Below are positions 17,597 through 26,243 of a DNA stretch of 64,000 nucleotides, piece by piece (positions within the stretch are counted from its first letter, which is position 1; the number at the start of each line of letters is the position of its first letter). The position numbers were made by a program, and so were the translations under genes. This stretch comes from G965222505 sp965222505 (lineage in GTDB: Bacteria; Bacteroidota; Rhodothermia; Rhodothermales; DATKEJ01): positions 4,340,001 through 4,404,000 of the forward strand of contig OZ244956.1 of the NCBI GenBank assembly GCA_965222505.1, given 5' to 3'. The notes under the pieces were generated by a model. It saw nothing but the letters and a program-made list of their open reading frames with translations, ran no database searches and was not told the DNA's origin.

Positions 17597-19747
17597 TCAA
17601 GGGGTTTCGACTACGATGCGGAAGCCCTGGGCATGTCCGGCAGCGCCCGGACGCGCATAATTTCGGGCCGTAGTTCGTACGCGGTGCGGTTTGCTAATAT
17701 ACGCACCTCCACGAATCACACGTCTATCACCTGTTTCAGGTCCGGTCGGGTTGTCTTGTGGGGGGGCTTCAAATCCCGGATTGTCCAGGTCATACCGGTC
17801 CAGGCACCATTCGTCTACGTTGCCTGCCATGTCGTATAAACCCAGCGCATTGGATGCGTAGGAACCGACCGGCGATTTGGTCGCATACCCATCATCGGCT
17901 TGTCGTCCGTTCTTGTTAAAATAACGTCCTCGGTCATCAAAATTTAGGTGATCGCCTTCAAATACGTTGCCCCACGGATACCGGATGACCGCGCCGCCGT
18001 TCCGGGCTGCATATTCCCATTCGGCCTCTGTGGGCAGGCGTACGGTTTTACCGGTGCGGGCCGAGAGCCATTCGCAGAATCGTACCGCCTCGAACCAGGT
18101 AATGTTGGATACCGGTAACCGCCCACGGCCCATGCCTCCGTCTGCGGGTTTGGGTCTTCCGGTAAGGCGGGCATAGGTATCGTACTGGTCAAATGTGATT
18201 TCGTGGGCGCTCATGGCAAAGGGGCGCACGAAAACGCGCCGGACGGGTTGCTCATCAGCATCACCATCGCCCAGAAGGTCGCCCATGCGGAATGATCCGC
18301 CATCGATATTGACCAACTGAATTCCCAGCCAGGTTTCTTCGGTCAGATCGGGTTGCACGTCCCAGAACGGCAGGCTGACCATGCCCAACACGAGCAGGCC
18401 GGCAAAACCCCGCACAAGGTTGCGCCGTTTTGTCCACCACGTCTGAAATGCGGCTTTGCGGGTGGCCTGCCGTTGCACCTGGGCCTTACGTTGTTTGGTC
18501 AGCCATTGCTTAGACCGGTCCTTGAGGCTGGGTTTTGGTGGGCGTTCCGGTTTAACCCTGGCCTTTTTTTCGGTTTTGGCTTTGGTCTTTTCCTGGCCGT
18601 TTGTCTTGGTCTTGGGTGGGGCCGCTGCAGGTGGTGGAGCTGCTGGTTTAGGCTTGGCCGGAGCGATGGTGCGCTCGGACGACGGGGCGGCGCGGGCCGG
18701 TAACGGCTCCCGGCGTGTGGCTTCCGCGTCGAGGGTTAGGGTGGGTTTATACGGAGCCGGGATGGCTTGCGCAGCCTCTTTCGGCATGCTGTCGAGCCCA
18801 TCGTTGAGTGCAACAGCGATATCTTTCCCACGCTTGAACCGGTTAGGCAGGTCTTTGGACAAGCATTTGTGAATCAGCGTCAACACCCAAAAGGGGGCAT
18901 CCGGGCGAAGGGATCGTACTGGCGTAAACGGCTGATGCACGATCCGGTACAGGGTGCTCATCGTATTGCCGGACCCGTGGAAAGGCGTCACGCCACAGAG
19001 GGCTTCGTACATCACCACGCCCAGGCTGTACAGGTCACTTTGGGGCGTGACGGATTCGCCCCGGGCTTGCTCCGGGCTCATGTAGTCCGGCGTGCCCAAC
19101 ATGTGGCCTTGCTGTGTGAGGGTGGTGGCCCCATGCTGGGGGCGGGCGATCCCAAAGTCCAGCAAGACCGGGCGGTCTCCATCCGTGACAACGATATTGG
19201 CGCTTTTGATGTCTCGGTGGATGATGCCACTCTGGTGGGCATGGTCGAGTGCATCGGCGAGGGGGGCAAACAGCCGAACCCACCGTTCAATGGAGAGGGG
19301 GCCTTCCCGGATGAGTGCCTGCATCGTGGGGCCGGCCACATATTCCATTGCGATGTAATGAAACCCACCATGCTCGCCCGATTCATAGATCGTAACGATG
19401 TTGGGATGACTGGTCAGGGCGCCGGCGGCCTTGGCTTCCCGGGCAAACCGTTTCAGGAATTCATCCCGTTCGTTGTTGTGCAGCAAATGGGGGGGGAGCA
19501 CCTTGAGGGCCACCCACCGGTTGGGGTTGCGCTGTTCAGCCCGGAACACGATTCCCATGCCGCCCCGCCCGATTTCCTCATCGATCTTGTAGCGGTCCCA
19601 GAATGCTTCGCGCATGGCGATGTACGGGTCCAACGTTTGGATCCGGACCGTATCCTGAGAAATCCACTCCCCGCAATGTTTACACTTCCTGGCCCGCACG
19701 AGTATGGCTTCACCGCAGGCGGGGCAGGGCTTGGTCGCCGGGCTCAT
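17597..19747 (-). CDS. Zinc ribbon - Ser/Thr kinase - membrane segment - FGE-like fusion
   Basis: In order: a CPAC/CKHC zinc ribbon (8-25); a complete Hanks-type kinase with GRGGMGIVF (60-68), K82 in VALKVL, HRD at 177-179, DFG at 197-199 and SPEQ; a Lys/Pro/Ala-rich linker; one membrane segment (about 457-476); and a C-terminal formylglycine-generating-enzyme-like domain (about 485-716). The FGE domain carries GGSFRMG, LPTEAEWEYAARNGG, YDMAGNVDEW and RVIRGGAY. The kinase should be active and cytoplasmic, with the FGE-fold domain outside as a ligand-binding module. A PP2C gene follows downstream. An inverted repeat lies upstream at 19791. Confidence 0.93.
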   Translation of the reverse strand: MSPATKPCPACGEAILVRARKCKHCGEWISQDTVRIQTLDPYIAMREAFWDRYKIDEEIGRGGMGIVFRAEQRNPNRWVALKVLPPHLLHNNERDEFLKRFAREAKAAGALTSHPNIVTIYESGEHGGFHYIAMEYVAGPTMQALIREGPLSIERWVRLFAPLADALDHAHQSGIIHRDIKSANIVVTDGDRPVLLDFGIARPQHGATTLTQQGHMLGTPDYMSPEQARGESVTPQSDLYSLGVVMYEALCGVTPFHGSGNTMSTLYRIVHQPFTPVRSLRPDAPFWVLTLIHKCLSKDLPNRFKRGKDIAVALNDGLDSMPKEAAQAIPAPYKPTLTLDAEATRREPLPARAAPSSERTIAPAKPKPAAPPPAAAPPKTKTNGQEKTKAKTEKKARVKPERPPKPSLKDRSKQWLTKQRKAQVQRQATRKAAFQTWWTKRRNLVRGFAGLLVLGMVSLPFWDVQPDLTEETWLGIQLVNIDGGSFRMGDLLGDGDADEQPVRRVFVRPFAMSAHEITFDQYDTYARLTGRPKPADGGMGRGRLPVSNITWFEAVRFCEWLSARTGKTVRLPTEAEWEYAARNGGAVIRYPWGNVFEGDHLNFDDRGRYFNKNGRQADDGYATKSPVGSYASNALGLYDMAGNVDEWCLDRYDLDNPGFEAPPQDNPTGPETGDRRVIRGGAYISKPHRVRTTARNYARPGAAGHAQGFRIVVETP

Positions 19748-19790
19748 CGGTGTATATCGGTTGAGTCGAGAGGTCGGAGGGTTATCGGAT

Positions 19791-19843
19791 GTTGTCTACT
19801 TGGGATAGGAGATCGTTCAATAATTCCATCCACAGTAGACAAC
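19791..19843. promoter_or_regulatory. 10-bp inverted repeat upstream of the kinase gene
   Basis: GTTGTCTACT (19791-19800) and AGTAGACAAC (19834-19843), perfect, with a 33-bp spacer, 44 bp upstream of the kinase start. It could be an operator pair or an RNA hairpin; the spacer is long for a terminator and no T-run follows. The rest of the gap to 20114 shows no gene. Confidence 0.5.
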
Positions 19844-20114
19844 CTCATAATGGTTTATTTGACGAAGCAGGGGGCGGAAAAGTTTGGAAGCCCCGGCAAG
19901 ATTTTGGCTGCGACGCATGAATCGTTCTGAAAAGAACGAGGTCTGTATCCTCAAAAAACAGTCTGGACTGCTGGCGCACATTCACCCCATCATTGTTTTT
20001 CTGAGGAATAATATTGATATTCGCGATGCCCTATGCCTCATTTCATGAGGTACACCACACTTTTACATCATCAGGGCGTACATGATGCCCTAGGAATACG
20101 CCACGGGAGAAGAC

Positions 20115-20480
20115 ATGAGCTATGATAATGACGGACGCGGATACCATAACAACAACCGACGCGACCATCGGGACCGGGATGAAGTATACTCCAAGCGGGT
20201 GCTGGCCGGGAAGCGAACCTACTTTTTTGATGTGAAGTCTACCCGCTCCGGCGAAGATTTTTTTATTACCATTACGGAAAGTAAGCGCGTCGGCGAGCGG
20301 CGCTACGAGAAACACAAAATTTTTCTCTACAAGGAAGATTTCGGCAAATTCGTGGCTGCCATTCATGAAGTGGTTGGTCATATCAAAGATGAACTGCTGC
20401 CGGACTATGAATTCCGAGGGCTTCCCGAACTTACGCCTGCCCCGGAAGAAGAATCCGAGGTTGAGGAACGGTCGTATTAA
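20115..20480 (+). CDS. DUF3276 / PUR-domain protein
   Basis: A 121-residue protein. A flexible Asn/Asp/Arg-rich N-terminus (1-22) leads into the PUR-repeat core: EVYSKRVLAGKRTYFFDVKS, ITITESKRVG, HKIFLYKEDFGKFVAAIHEV. This is the Bacteroidota/Spirochaete single-repeat PUR family, whose studied members bind single-stranded nucleic acid. The tail is acidic (PEEESEVEE). It is a single gene with its own strong terminator at 20545. The start is ATG 20115. Confidence 0.9.
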   Translation: MSYDNDGRGYHNNNRRDHRDRDEVYSKRVLAGKRTYFFDVKSTRSGEDFFITITESKRVGERRYEKHKIFLYKEDFGKFVAAIHEVVGHIKDELLPDYEFRGLPELTPAPEEESEVEERSY

Positions 20481-20544
20481 CGCCGCCTCTTCGTGCGGGA
20501 ACGAATCAAACCGATGCCCGCTACCAGTAGGACGTTCAGGTACC

Positions 20545-20568
20545 AAAGCCGGTCATTGACCGGCTTTT
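20545..20568 (+). terminator. Intrinsic terminator between the PUR gene and hisD
   Basis: AAAGCCGGTC pairs with GACCGGCTTT around a four-base loop and ends in TTTT. The frame of hisD is open across this hairpin, so the hairpin argues for the downstream start at 20670. Confidence 0.85.
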
Positions 20569-20669
20569 CTTATGAGATCATGTTAGGCCGTCTTGGCCCA
20601 TTCGGCCTTGTCGAGATGCACAGGATGAATGACAAGCGGCGTAACATCATTTATGAGGTAAACGGCACT

Positions 20670-21959
20670 ATGCTTCCGCTTATTTCCTATCCGGGCCAAG
20701 AAGTCCTCTTTGAAGTCATTCAAAACCGTGCCGGTACGTTCAGCGAAGACATTGACCGGGCCGTCGATGGCATCCTGGCCGATGTACGTGCCAACGGAGA
20801 TACGGCCCTGCTGGCTTACACCCGCCGGTTTGACGGGGTCGCGCCTGCATCAATCGCAGTACTGCCCGATGCCCTGGCCGCAGCTTATGCAGAGATGGAC
20901 CCGGCCTTGCGAGACATCATCGCCGAAGCCGCAGCCAACATCCGTCGGTTTCATGAAAGGCAGCGGGCACAGTCCTGGTTTGTCGAAGAACCCGACGGCG
21001 TGGTCCTTGGTCAGCGGGTGGTCCCTATAGAACGGGCCGGGGTGTATGTGCCGGGCGGGACGGCCGTTTATCCATCCAGCGTCCTGATGAATGTTATTCC
21101 GGCGCAAGTGGCCGGGGTACCCCATATTCACTTGGTTTCTCCACCTGGTCCTGACGGATTGCCGCATCCGCTGGTGATGGGGACCGCGCACTTTTTGGGC
21201 GTGCAGACTGTCTATGCCGTTGGGGGTGCCCAGGCCATCGCCGCACTGGCATACGGCACGGCCAGCATCCCAAAGGTGGACAAGATCGTCGGACCGGGCA
21301 ATGCGTACGTGGCCGCCGCCAAGAAAAAAGTCTATGGTCCCGTGGCGATTGATTCCGTGGCTGGCCCCAGTGAAATTGTGGTGCTGGCTGATGCTTCGGC
21401 AGCCCCTGCCTTCGTCGCTGCCGATCTCCTTTCGCAGGCCGAGCATGATGCCCGGGCCTCGGCTGTGCTGGTTACGCCTCATCGTCCGCTGGCCGAAGCG
21501 GTACAAGCCTGCATTACCCAATGGTGGCCCCGTTTGCAGCGGAAGGAAATGTTAACCTCGGCCCTATCCACGTATTCGGCTGCCGTCGTGACGGAAACCA
21601 TGGATCAGGCCATTGAGTTGGTCAACATCCTTGCGGCTGAGCATCTGGAATTGCTGGTGGAAGAGCCGTGGGCGGTCCTTCCGCACATTCGCCACGCCGG
21701 GGCCATTTTTATGGGGGCCTATGCCTCAGAGCCGGTCGGGGACTACTTTGCCGGCCCCAATCACGTCTTGCCGACTGGTGGAACGGCTCGGTATGCCTCA
21801 GCCCTGGGGGTTGATGATTTCATTCGGAAGCAGTCCATCATCTCCTACACGGCAGCGCGCTTGCGCGAGACGGGGCCTCGGATCATCCAATTTGCCGAAG
21901 CGGAAGGCTTGCCCGCCCATGCCGAAGCCATTCGGGTTCGGATGGAACAGTTGGGGTGA
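20670..21959 (+). CDS. hisD: Histidinol dehydrogenase
   Basis: This enzyme catalyses the last two steps of histidine synthesis (L-histidinol to L-histidine, NAD- and zinc-dependent). Diagnostic segments are ERAGVYVPGGTAVYPSSVLM, DKIVGPGNAYVAAAKK, AGPSEIVVLAD, LLSQAEHD, and the C-terminal GPNHVLPTGGTARYAS. The open frame starts at 20493, but ATG 20670 is preferred. It has a TGAGGT ribosome site 11 bp upstream, lies past the terminator hairpin, and gives a normal length of 429 residues. No other his genes are present in the window. Confidence 0.95.
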   Translation: MLPLISYPGQEVLFEVIQNRAGTFSEDIDRAVDGILADVRANGDTALLAYTRRFDGVAPASIAVLPDALAAAYAEMDPALRDIIAEAAANIRRFHERQRAQSWFVEEPDGVVLGQRVVPIERAGVYVPGGTAVYPSSVLMNVIPAQVAGVPHIHLVSPPGPDGLPHPLVMGTAHFLGVQTVYAVGGAQAIAALAYGTASIPKVDKIVGPGNAYVAAAKKKVYGPVAIDSVAGPSEIVVLADASAAPAFVAADLLSQAEHDARASAVLVTPHRPLAEAVQACITQWWPRLQRKEMLTSALSTYSAAVVTETMDQAIELVNILAAEHLELLVEEPWAVLPHIRHAGAIFMGAYASEPVGDYFAGPNHVLPTGGTARYASALGVDDFIRKQSIISYTAARLRETGPRIIQFAEAEGLPAHAEAIRVRMEQLG

Positions 21960-21963
21960 GGTC

Positions 21964-22557
21964 TTATCCCAGCATCCAGGTGAGGACGTAGGCCGGGGGC
22001 AGGTTGGACCACAACGGTTTACTGCGTTGATGCCGTCCGAACAGGGCATTCATTTCTTTGCGGAAACGAATAGCGAGGGGTAAGTGGTAAGAATGGATGT
22101 ACTGATAGGTTCGGAAGATGACATTCGGGGCCATCAGGGCATGAATTCCGCTGATGATTTCGTCCTGGGTATTGGGGTGCAGATTGGCGAACGGCAAACT
22201 GGAGACGATCACCTTCACTCCCGGCAAATCGGATTGGGCCGAAAGCATATTGGAATTTGTAGCACAGCCGGTCACGAATCGTAATTCGGGAAAATTGCGT
22301 TGGAGCAGGTGGGTAAACTCCGGTTGGCGTTCAATGCCCAGGTAAGCGTGAGGTTCAGGCAGGATGCTTTGGATCTGTGCCGTAATGGCCCCGGTCCCTG
22401 GTCCCAATTCCAGGACGCCGTCCCCTGGATTGAGTTGAAGGCCCCGGATCATGGCATCGGCCAACTTCCTTGAACTGGGCGCAATGGCCCCTACGCTCAG
22501 CGGATTGGCCGCAAAGACCTGAAGAAAATCGAGGGTCGGACGAAGTTTTGATTTCAT
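21964..22557 (-). CDS. Phospholipid N-methyltransferase-like SAM methyltransferase
   Basis: About 197 residues with the LDFLQVFAANPLSVGAIAPSS opening and ELGPGTGAITAQI SAM-binding motif of the PmtA/COG3963 family, which methylates phosphatidylethanolamine; the fold is shared with rRNA adenine dimethylases. It is the third gene of a minus-strand operon after a CDP-alcohol phosphotransferase and a dual-specificity phosphatase, which strengthens a phospholipid role. The start is taken at 22557 (MKSKLRP); a second ATG lies 12 bp upstream at 22569. It converges on hisD with a 4-bp gap. Confidence 0.75.
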   Translation of the reverse strand: MKSKLRPTLDFLQVFAANPLSVGAIAPSSRKLADAMIRGLQLNPGDGVLELGPGTGAITAQIQSILPEPHAYLGIERQPEFTHLLQRNFPELRFVTGCATNSNMLSAQSDLPGVKVIVSSLPFANLHPNTQDEIISGIHALMAPNVIFRTYQYIHSYHLPLAIRFRKEMNALFGRHQRSKPLWSNLPPAYVLTWMLG

Positions 22558-22580
22558 GGGATGCAGCACCGGGTGGTTGG

Positions 22581-23090
22581 CTAGGCCAGTACGGGGTTGG
22601 GGCTTAAACCGGCATAAAAAGCCTGTAGCTGTTTGGCTTGACTGGGTTGAAGCCGGGCAAAGGGGCGTGTACGTTTAATGAGCGCGAGGGCTTCCTCGGG
22701 CGTATGGCCTTTACTGATCAAATAGGCGCAGGCCATTGTGGGGGCTCGGCCCAGGCCGCCGGCACAATGAATATACACCCTTCGCCCTTCCCGGTGCATG
22801 GCGGCAATAAAGGCCACACCTTTTCGCAAAGCCTCAAGTGTAGGCGGCGTATCGTCGACGGTTGGCAAGTGGCAATGGTATGCCAGGGTCAGGCCGTGTG
22901 CCGCGTCATCAAACTCGATACGCATGTTTACCGTAGCAGTTACACCCGCCGCGTTCAGTATCTTTTTGCCCCGTTGCCGATATTGTTCACCCACCCAGAG
23001 GGTATCCGTTACCCGGCAGTATCGGAGGAGTGGAATGCCAGTTGCCAGCGAAAAACTGCGGGTAAGCAAGCGAAGCAGGAAGGGAGGCAT
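22581..23090 (-). CDS. Dual-specificity protein-tyrosine-phosphatase-like enzyme
   Basis: A 169-residue phosphatase with the P-loop HCAGGLGRAP (C109, R115) and an upstream general-acid candidate at D79/D80. The short size and single domain fit the dual-specificity class, which acts on phosphoproteins, phosphoinositides or phosphatidylglycerophosphate (the PTPMT1 type). Here it sits between a CDP-alcohol phosphatidyltransferase and a lipid methyltransferase, each within about 25 bp. A lipid-phosphate substrate such as phosphatidylglycerophosphate is therefore the best guess, though the substrate is inference. The N-terminal FLLRLLTRSFSLA may touch the membrane. Confidence 0.85.
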   Translation of the reverse strand: MPPFLLRLLTRSFSLATGIPLLRYCRVTDTLWVGEQYRQRGKKILNAAGVTATVNMRIEFDDAAHGLTLAYHCHLPTVDDTPPTLEALRKGVAFIAAMHREGRRVYIHCAGGLGRAPTMACAYLISKGHTPEEALALIKRTRPFARLQPSQAKQLQAFYAGLSPNPVLA

Positions 23091-23105
23091 AGAGCAGCGG
23101 AACGG

Positions 23106-23765
23106 TCAGGGGGAAGCCACGGGTTCTTCCACGGGTTGTTCCACCGGCATGTTTCCGGACGGGGTACGTTTGCGCAGGAGGCTACTGTATACCCGGATGC
23201 GGTTGATGGCCGTCCAGTTGCCCAGAATCGCCAACAGCCACAGTACCACCGGCAGGGTGATCGGAAAGGCAATGCCCACCATCATTAATACGGCCCGGTG
23301 CAGCCGTGCCAAGGGGCCGACGTATTGGGAGACCCCAAGGGAGCTTGCCCGCGCTGCAGCATAACTGGTCACGACGGCGCCGATCAGGCCGGCAAAGGCC
23401 ACCAGCGCCAGCACATCGTCTCCGGCCTTGATGTAATACCAGGCCAGGCCCAGGAAGATGGCAATATCCACATACCGGTCCAGGACGGAATCAAGAAAGG
23501 CTCCGGCTTCGCCAGCGGAGCGTTTGGCCCGTGCCACGGCCCCGTCGGTGGCATCGGCCACCAGGGCGGCCAGCAGGATGAAGAAAGCTGTACCAAACCA
23601 ACCCAAACCGACCAGAACAGCTCCGCCTAATCCCAGCAATAACCCCAATATCGTCAAGGTCATGGGGGTAAACCGGAGCCAAATCAGGAGGCTGGCAATG
23701 CCGTCCACGAGCCGTTTTAGGGGGCGGTTCCCGTGCGGGTCTTTGCTAAAGAATCCAGCAGCCAT
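23106..23765 (-). CDS. CDP-alcohol phosphatidyltransferase
   Basis: This integral membrane enzyme joins a CDP-diacylglycerol (or similar) to an alcohol acceptor. The family signature DATDGAVAR with the spaced aspartates D71, D74, D92 and D96 is complete. About six hydrophobic segments are seen across 219 residues, and the tail is a Pro/Val/Glu-rich extension. It is the first gene of the three-gene lipid operon. The acceptor (glycerol-3-phosphate, inositol phosphate or other) cannot be told from the motif. If the acceptor is glycerol-3-phosphate, the adjacent phosphatase would supply the next step. Confidence 0.9.
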   Translation of the reverse strand: MAAGFFSKDPHGNRPLKRLVDGIASLLIWLRFTPMTLTILGLLLGLGGAVLVGLGWFGTAFFILLAALVADATDGAVARAKRSAGEAGAFLDSVLDRYVDIAIFLGLAWYYIKAGDDVLALVAFAGLIGAVVTSYAAARASSLGVSQYVGPLARLHRAVLMMVGIAFPITLPVVLWLLAILGNWTAINRIRVYSSLLRKRTPSGNMPVEQPVEEPVASP

Positions 23766-24051
23766 CTAAAAATTGGTGTACAAGTATGCCAGTCGTAAAG
23801 GCTAGACCGATTTTCGGTAGGGACCGTGTTGCCGTATGATCTTGCCCGAAACATGATTACAGGATAAAGACTACGGGAAAGTATGCACCAATGCAAGTGC
23901 TTGCCCCATCTTCACCTGCTCAGAATGGTAAAACTACGTACTTCTCATAAGATAAGGACTCTGCACGTCAGGTTTCAGATTGGCAGGGTTAGAGGGGCGG
24001 AGGTGATTGACCCCTGGGGCCTGGGTGTCAACGATTCCATCGTGGGCCAAT

Positions 24052-24957
24052 CTACATCGGATTAGGGGCATACGTCCCACCCCGGCACCGTTTCAGGTAG
24101 TGTAGGCTGTGCACCTGCCCGGTCATTTCCAGATCGTCGCGGTATACAGGATCATGCCAGCCTTCGATGTCGATGGCTCCTTCAAACCCGGCCATCCGCA
24201 GGTCACTGATAATGTCGGTCCAGTTGCAATCGCCAAAGCCGGGGGTACGGTGGTAGGCAAATGGACGCTTTCCAAAGATCCCGTGGGCCTTGACCACATC
24301 CCAATGAACAGTACAGCATTTACCGTGGATGTGATAGATCCGCTTGGCCCATTGCCGAAGTTGCGGCATGGGGTCGATGAGGGTCACCATCTGATGGCAC
24401 GGCTCCCATTCCAGGCCCAGTACTTCATTGGGTACGGCCTCAAACATGAGGGTCCAGGCATCCGGGTTGTGGGCAATATTCCAGTCGCCACATGCCCAGG
24501 TGCCGTCCATGGCACAGTTCTCAAAGGCGATCCGGACCCCGGCCTCAGCAGCTTGCTGAGCAAGCGGGGTAAACACCTCCTGAAAGCGGGGGATGGATTC
24601 CGGGATGGGCCGGTCGCGGAGCCTGCCGGTAAAGCCTCCGATTATCCGGGTGCCGAAATGGTGCGCGTTTTCGATCAGCCGTGCCCAGTCGTGTCGGGTT
24701 TGTTCATTTTCGGGGCCTTGTTCCAGGGGGTTGCCGTACAGGCCCAGGGCACTGATGACGGCCCCTGAGCCCTCTAGGGCTTCATGCACTTCTCCGGCAA
24801 GCCGTTCCAGGTTGACATCTCCGAGGGTTCGGCCAAAGGTGAGTTGAAAACTCTCAAACCCGTAGGGGAGGATCTGCCGAATGTATGCGGCAGCGCCGAT
24901 GGACGATTGGGCCGGCACCAGCGTGCCGATGCGAATGGCGTGTTGCGGATCAGGCAT
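24052..24957 (-). CDS. Sugar phosphate isomerase/epimerase-like TIM barrel protein
   Basis: A 301-residue protein of the AP-endonuclease-2/xylose-isomerase-like fold. It has IRIGTLVPAQSS at the N-terminus and metal-ligand candidates in RIAFENCAM, GLEWEPCH, IYHIHGK and AIDIEGWHDP. The open frame starts at 25032, but MPDPQHAIR at 24957 overlaps the upstream gene by only 8 bp and removes a spurious tail, so it is preferred. It is translated right after a DinB-like gene. The substrate is unknown; members act on sugars, inositol derivatives and similar. Confidence 0.8.
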   Translation of the reverse strand: MPDPQHAIRIGTLVPAQSSIGAAAYIRQILPYGFESFQLTFGRTLGDVNLERLAGEVHEALEGSGAVISALGLYGNPLEQGPENEQTRHDWARLIENAHHFGTRIIGGFTGRLRDRPIPESIPRFQEVFTPLAQQAAEAGVRIAFENCAMDGTWACGDWNIAHNPDAWTLMFEAVPNEVLGLEWEPCHQMVTLIDPMPQLRQWAKRIYHIHGKCCTVHWDVVKAHGIFGKRPFAYHRTPGFGDCNWTDIISDLRMAGFEGAIDIEGWHDPVYRDDLEMTGQVHSLHYLKRCRGGTYAPNPM

Positions 24958-25474
24958 GGGAACGAATGGAATCGATGATGGCGAGGTGATGCCGGGCATG
25001 CAAGCGCGTAACCCGTAGCCATTCCCGGGCATTCAGGTTGCCGAAATAGGGGTGCGGGATACGGCTGGTCTCATGGGTGACCTGTGGCAACACGTCCGCG
25101 ACCGATTCAAACCGGTTCCGGCTGCGTACCCAGGCCGCTTTTAGTTCCTCGATGGTGAAGGTGTCAGGGGGCTGAACGGATCCCGGTGCTTGGCCACCCC
25201 GAGGAAAACTTCCCCGTTCCAGGGCGCGGCGGCCAAGGGAATTGAGGCCGTCGCTAGCCGCTGTATCCGGTCCACGTTGGGCCAGGACCATGACCGCCTT
25301 GAGCATCCGCCCGTTGGATACGGCCAGGTGATACAAATGGTTGGCCGGAGACCACCCCGATACGGTTCCAACAACCAGGGTAAGCCATTCGGCTGGTTCG
25401 GCGAGCAGGGCTTCGGCTTCGTCGTACGCGTTCCGAAGCTGTTCGTATTCCGTCTGTGGATCTATGATGAGCAT
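24950..25474 (-). CDS. DinB family protein
   Basis: A 174-residue four-helix protein with the DinB/YfiT metal-site pattern: a histidine in ANHLYHLAVSNG (about 66-70) and HARHHL near the C-terminus. Members are thiol- or metal-dependent transferases or have unknown roles. It overlaps the TIM-barrel gene by 8 bp, implying coupled translation and a shared pathway. No stress-response operator was recognised. Upstream is a 238-bp divergent gap to idi. Confidence 0.8.
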   Translation of the reverse strand: MLIIDPQTEYEQLRNAYDEAEALLAEPAEWLTLVVGTVSGWSPANHLYHLAVSNGRMLKAVMVLAQRGPDTAASDGLNSLGRRALERGSFPRGGQAPGSVQPPDTFTIEELKAAWVRSRNRFESVADVLPQVTHETSRIPHPYFGNLNAREWLRVTRLHARHHLAIIDSIRSHA

Positions 25475-25712
25475 AGGTTTTGATGTCGGGTGAGGGAGGC
25501 GTATGGGTTTGGCACATCATTCAATGCCGGCCGTCTCGGTAAAGCGTGGCCATCAATGTACATCGCAACCGGGTTGAAGTACAACGTCTTGAGGCGGGAT
25601 CAGAACCTCCGAAGGGCTCGCCGGTTGTAATCTCATGCGTTGTTTTGTGCTCTTTTGTACACGGGAATTCATTACCCACTGATGTTACCCAATCAAACTT
25701 GATCCTCATCCA

Positions 25713-26243
25713 ATGTCAGATTATGTCGTGTTGGTTGATGCGCAAGACCGGCCGTTAGGTACCGAAGAAAAACTTCAGGCCCATCTGGATGCCCGTTTAC
25801 ATCGGGCTTTCTCGGTTTTCGTCTTCAATACCAGGGGTGAAATGATGCTGCAACAGCGGGCGCATCAAAAATACCACTCTGCCGGGTTGTGGTCCAATAC
25901 ATGTTGTAGTCATCCACGTCCGGGTGAAACGGTTGAGGCCGCTGCGCATCGGCGGTTGCAGGAAGAATTGGGATTCGATTGCCCGATTGAGCGGCTGTTC
26001 GGTTTCACGTACAAAGTAGCCCTGGAAAAAGGACTGTACGAACATGAATATGACCATGTGTTGATCGGCGAATTTGACGGCACCCCGGTTTTGAATTCGG
26101 ACGAAGTGGTCGACTGGAAATGGATGGACCCCGAAGATGTGATGCGCGATGTTGAACGTCGACCGGAACAGTATACTCACTGGTTCAAACACGTGCTTCA
26201 ACGGACGCTGGCGCACCGCTTGGACATGCTACACCGTACCTGA
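25713..26243 (+). CDS. idi: Isopentenyl-diphosphate delta-isomerase, type 1
   Basis: This enzyme converts isopentenyl to dimethylallyl diphosphate for isoprenoids (menaquinone tail, carotenoids). It is a Nudix-fold protein of 176 residues with the catalytic cysteine in SNTCCSHPRP (C64/C65), the Nudix-derived EAAAHRRLQEELGF, and the glutamates in YEHEYDHV. The start ATG 25713 gives MSDYVVLVD. It overlaps the next gene by one base (TGATG). Two other genes for the menaquinone/isoprenoid pathway, menA and the polyprenyl synthase, lie elsewhere in the window. Confidence 0.95.
   Translation: MSDYVVLVDAQDRPLGTEEKLQAHLDARLHRAFSVFVFNTRGEMMLQQRAHQKYHSAGLWSNTCCSHPRPGETVEAAAHRRLQEELGFDCPIERLFGFTYKVALEKGLYEHEYDHVLIGEFDGTPVLNSDEVVDWKWMDPEDVMRDVERRPEQYTHWFKHVLQRTLAHRLDMLHRT

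Noticed and set aside
18300..19000. FGE-like kinase domain as a target of a diversity-generating retroelement.
   Set aside because: No reverse transcriptase, accessory protein or adenine-rich template repeat was found in the window.
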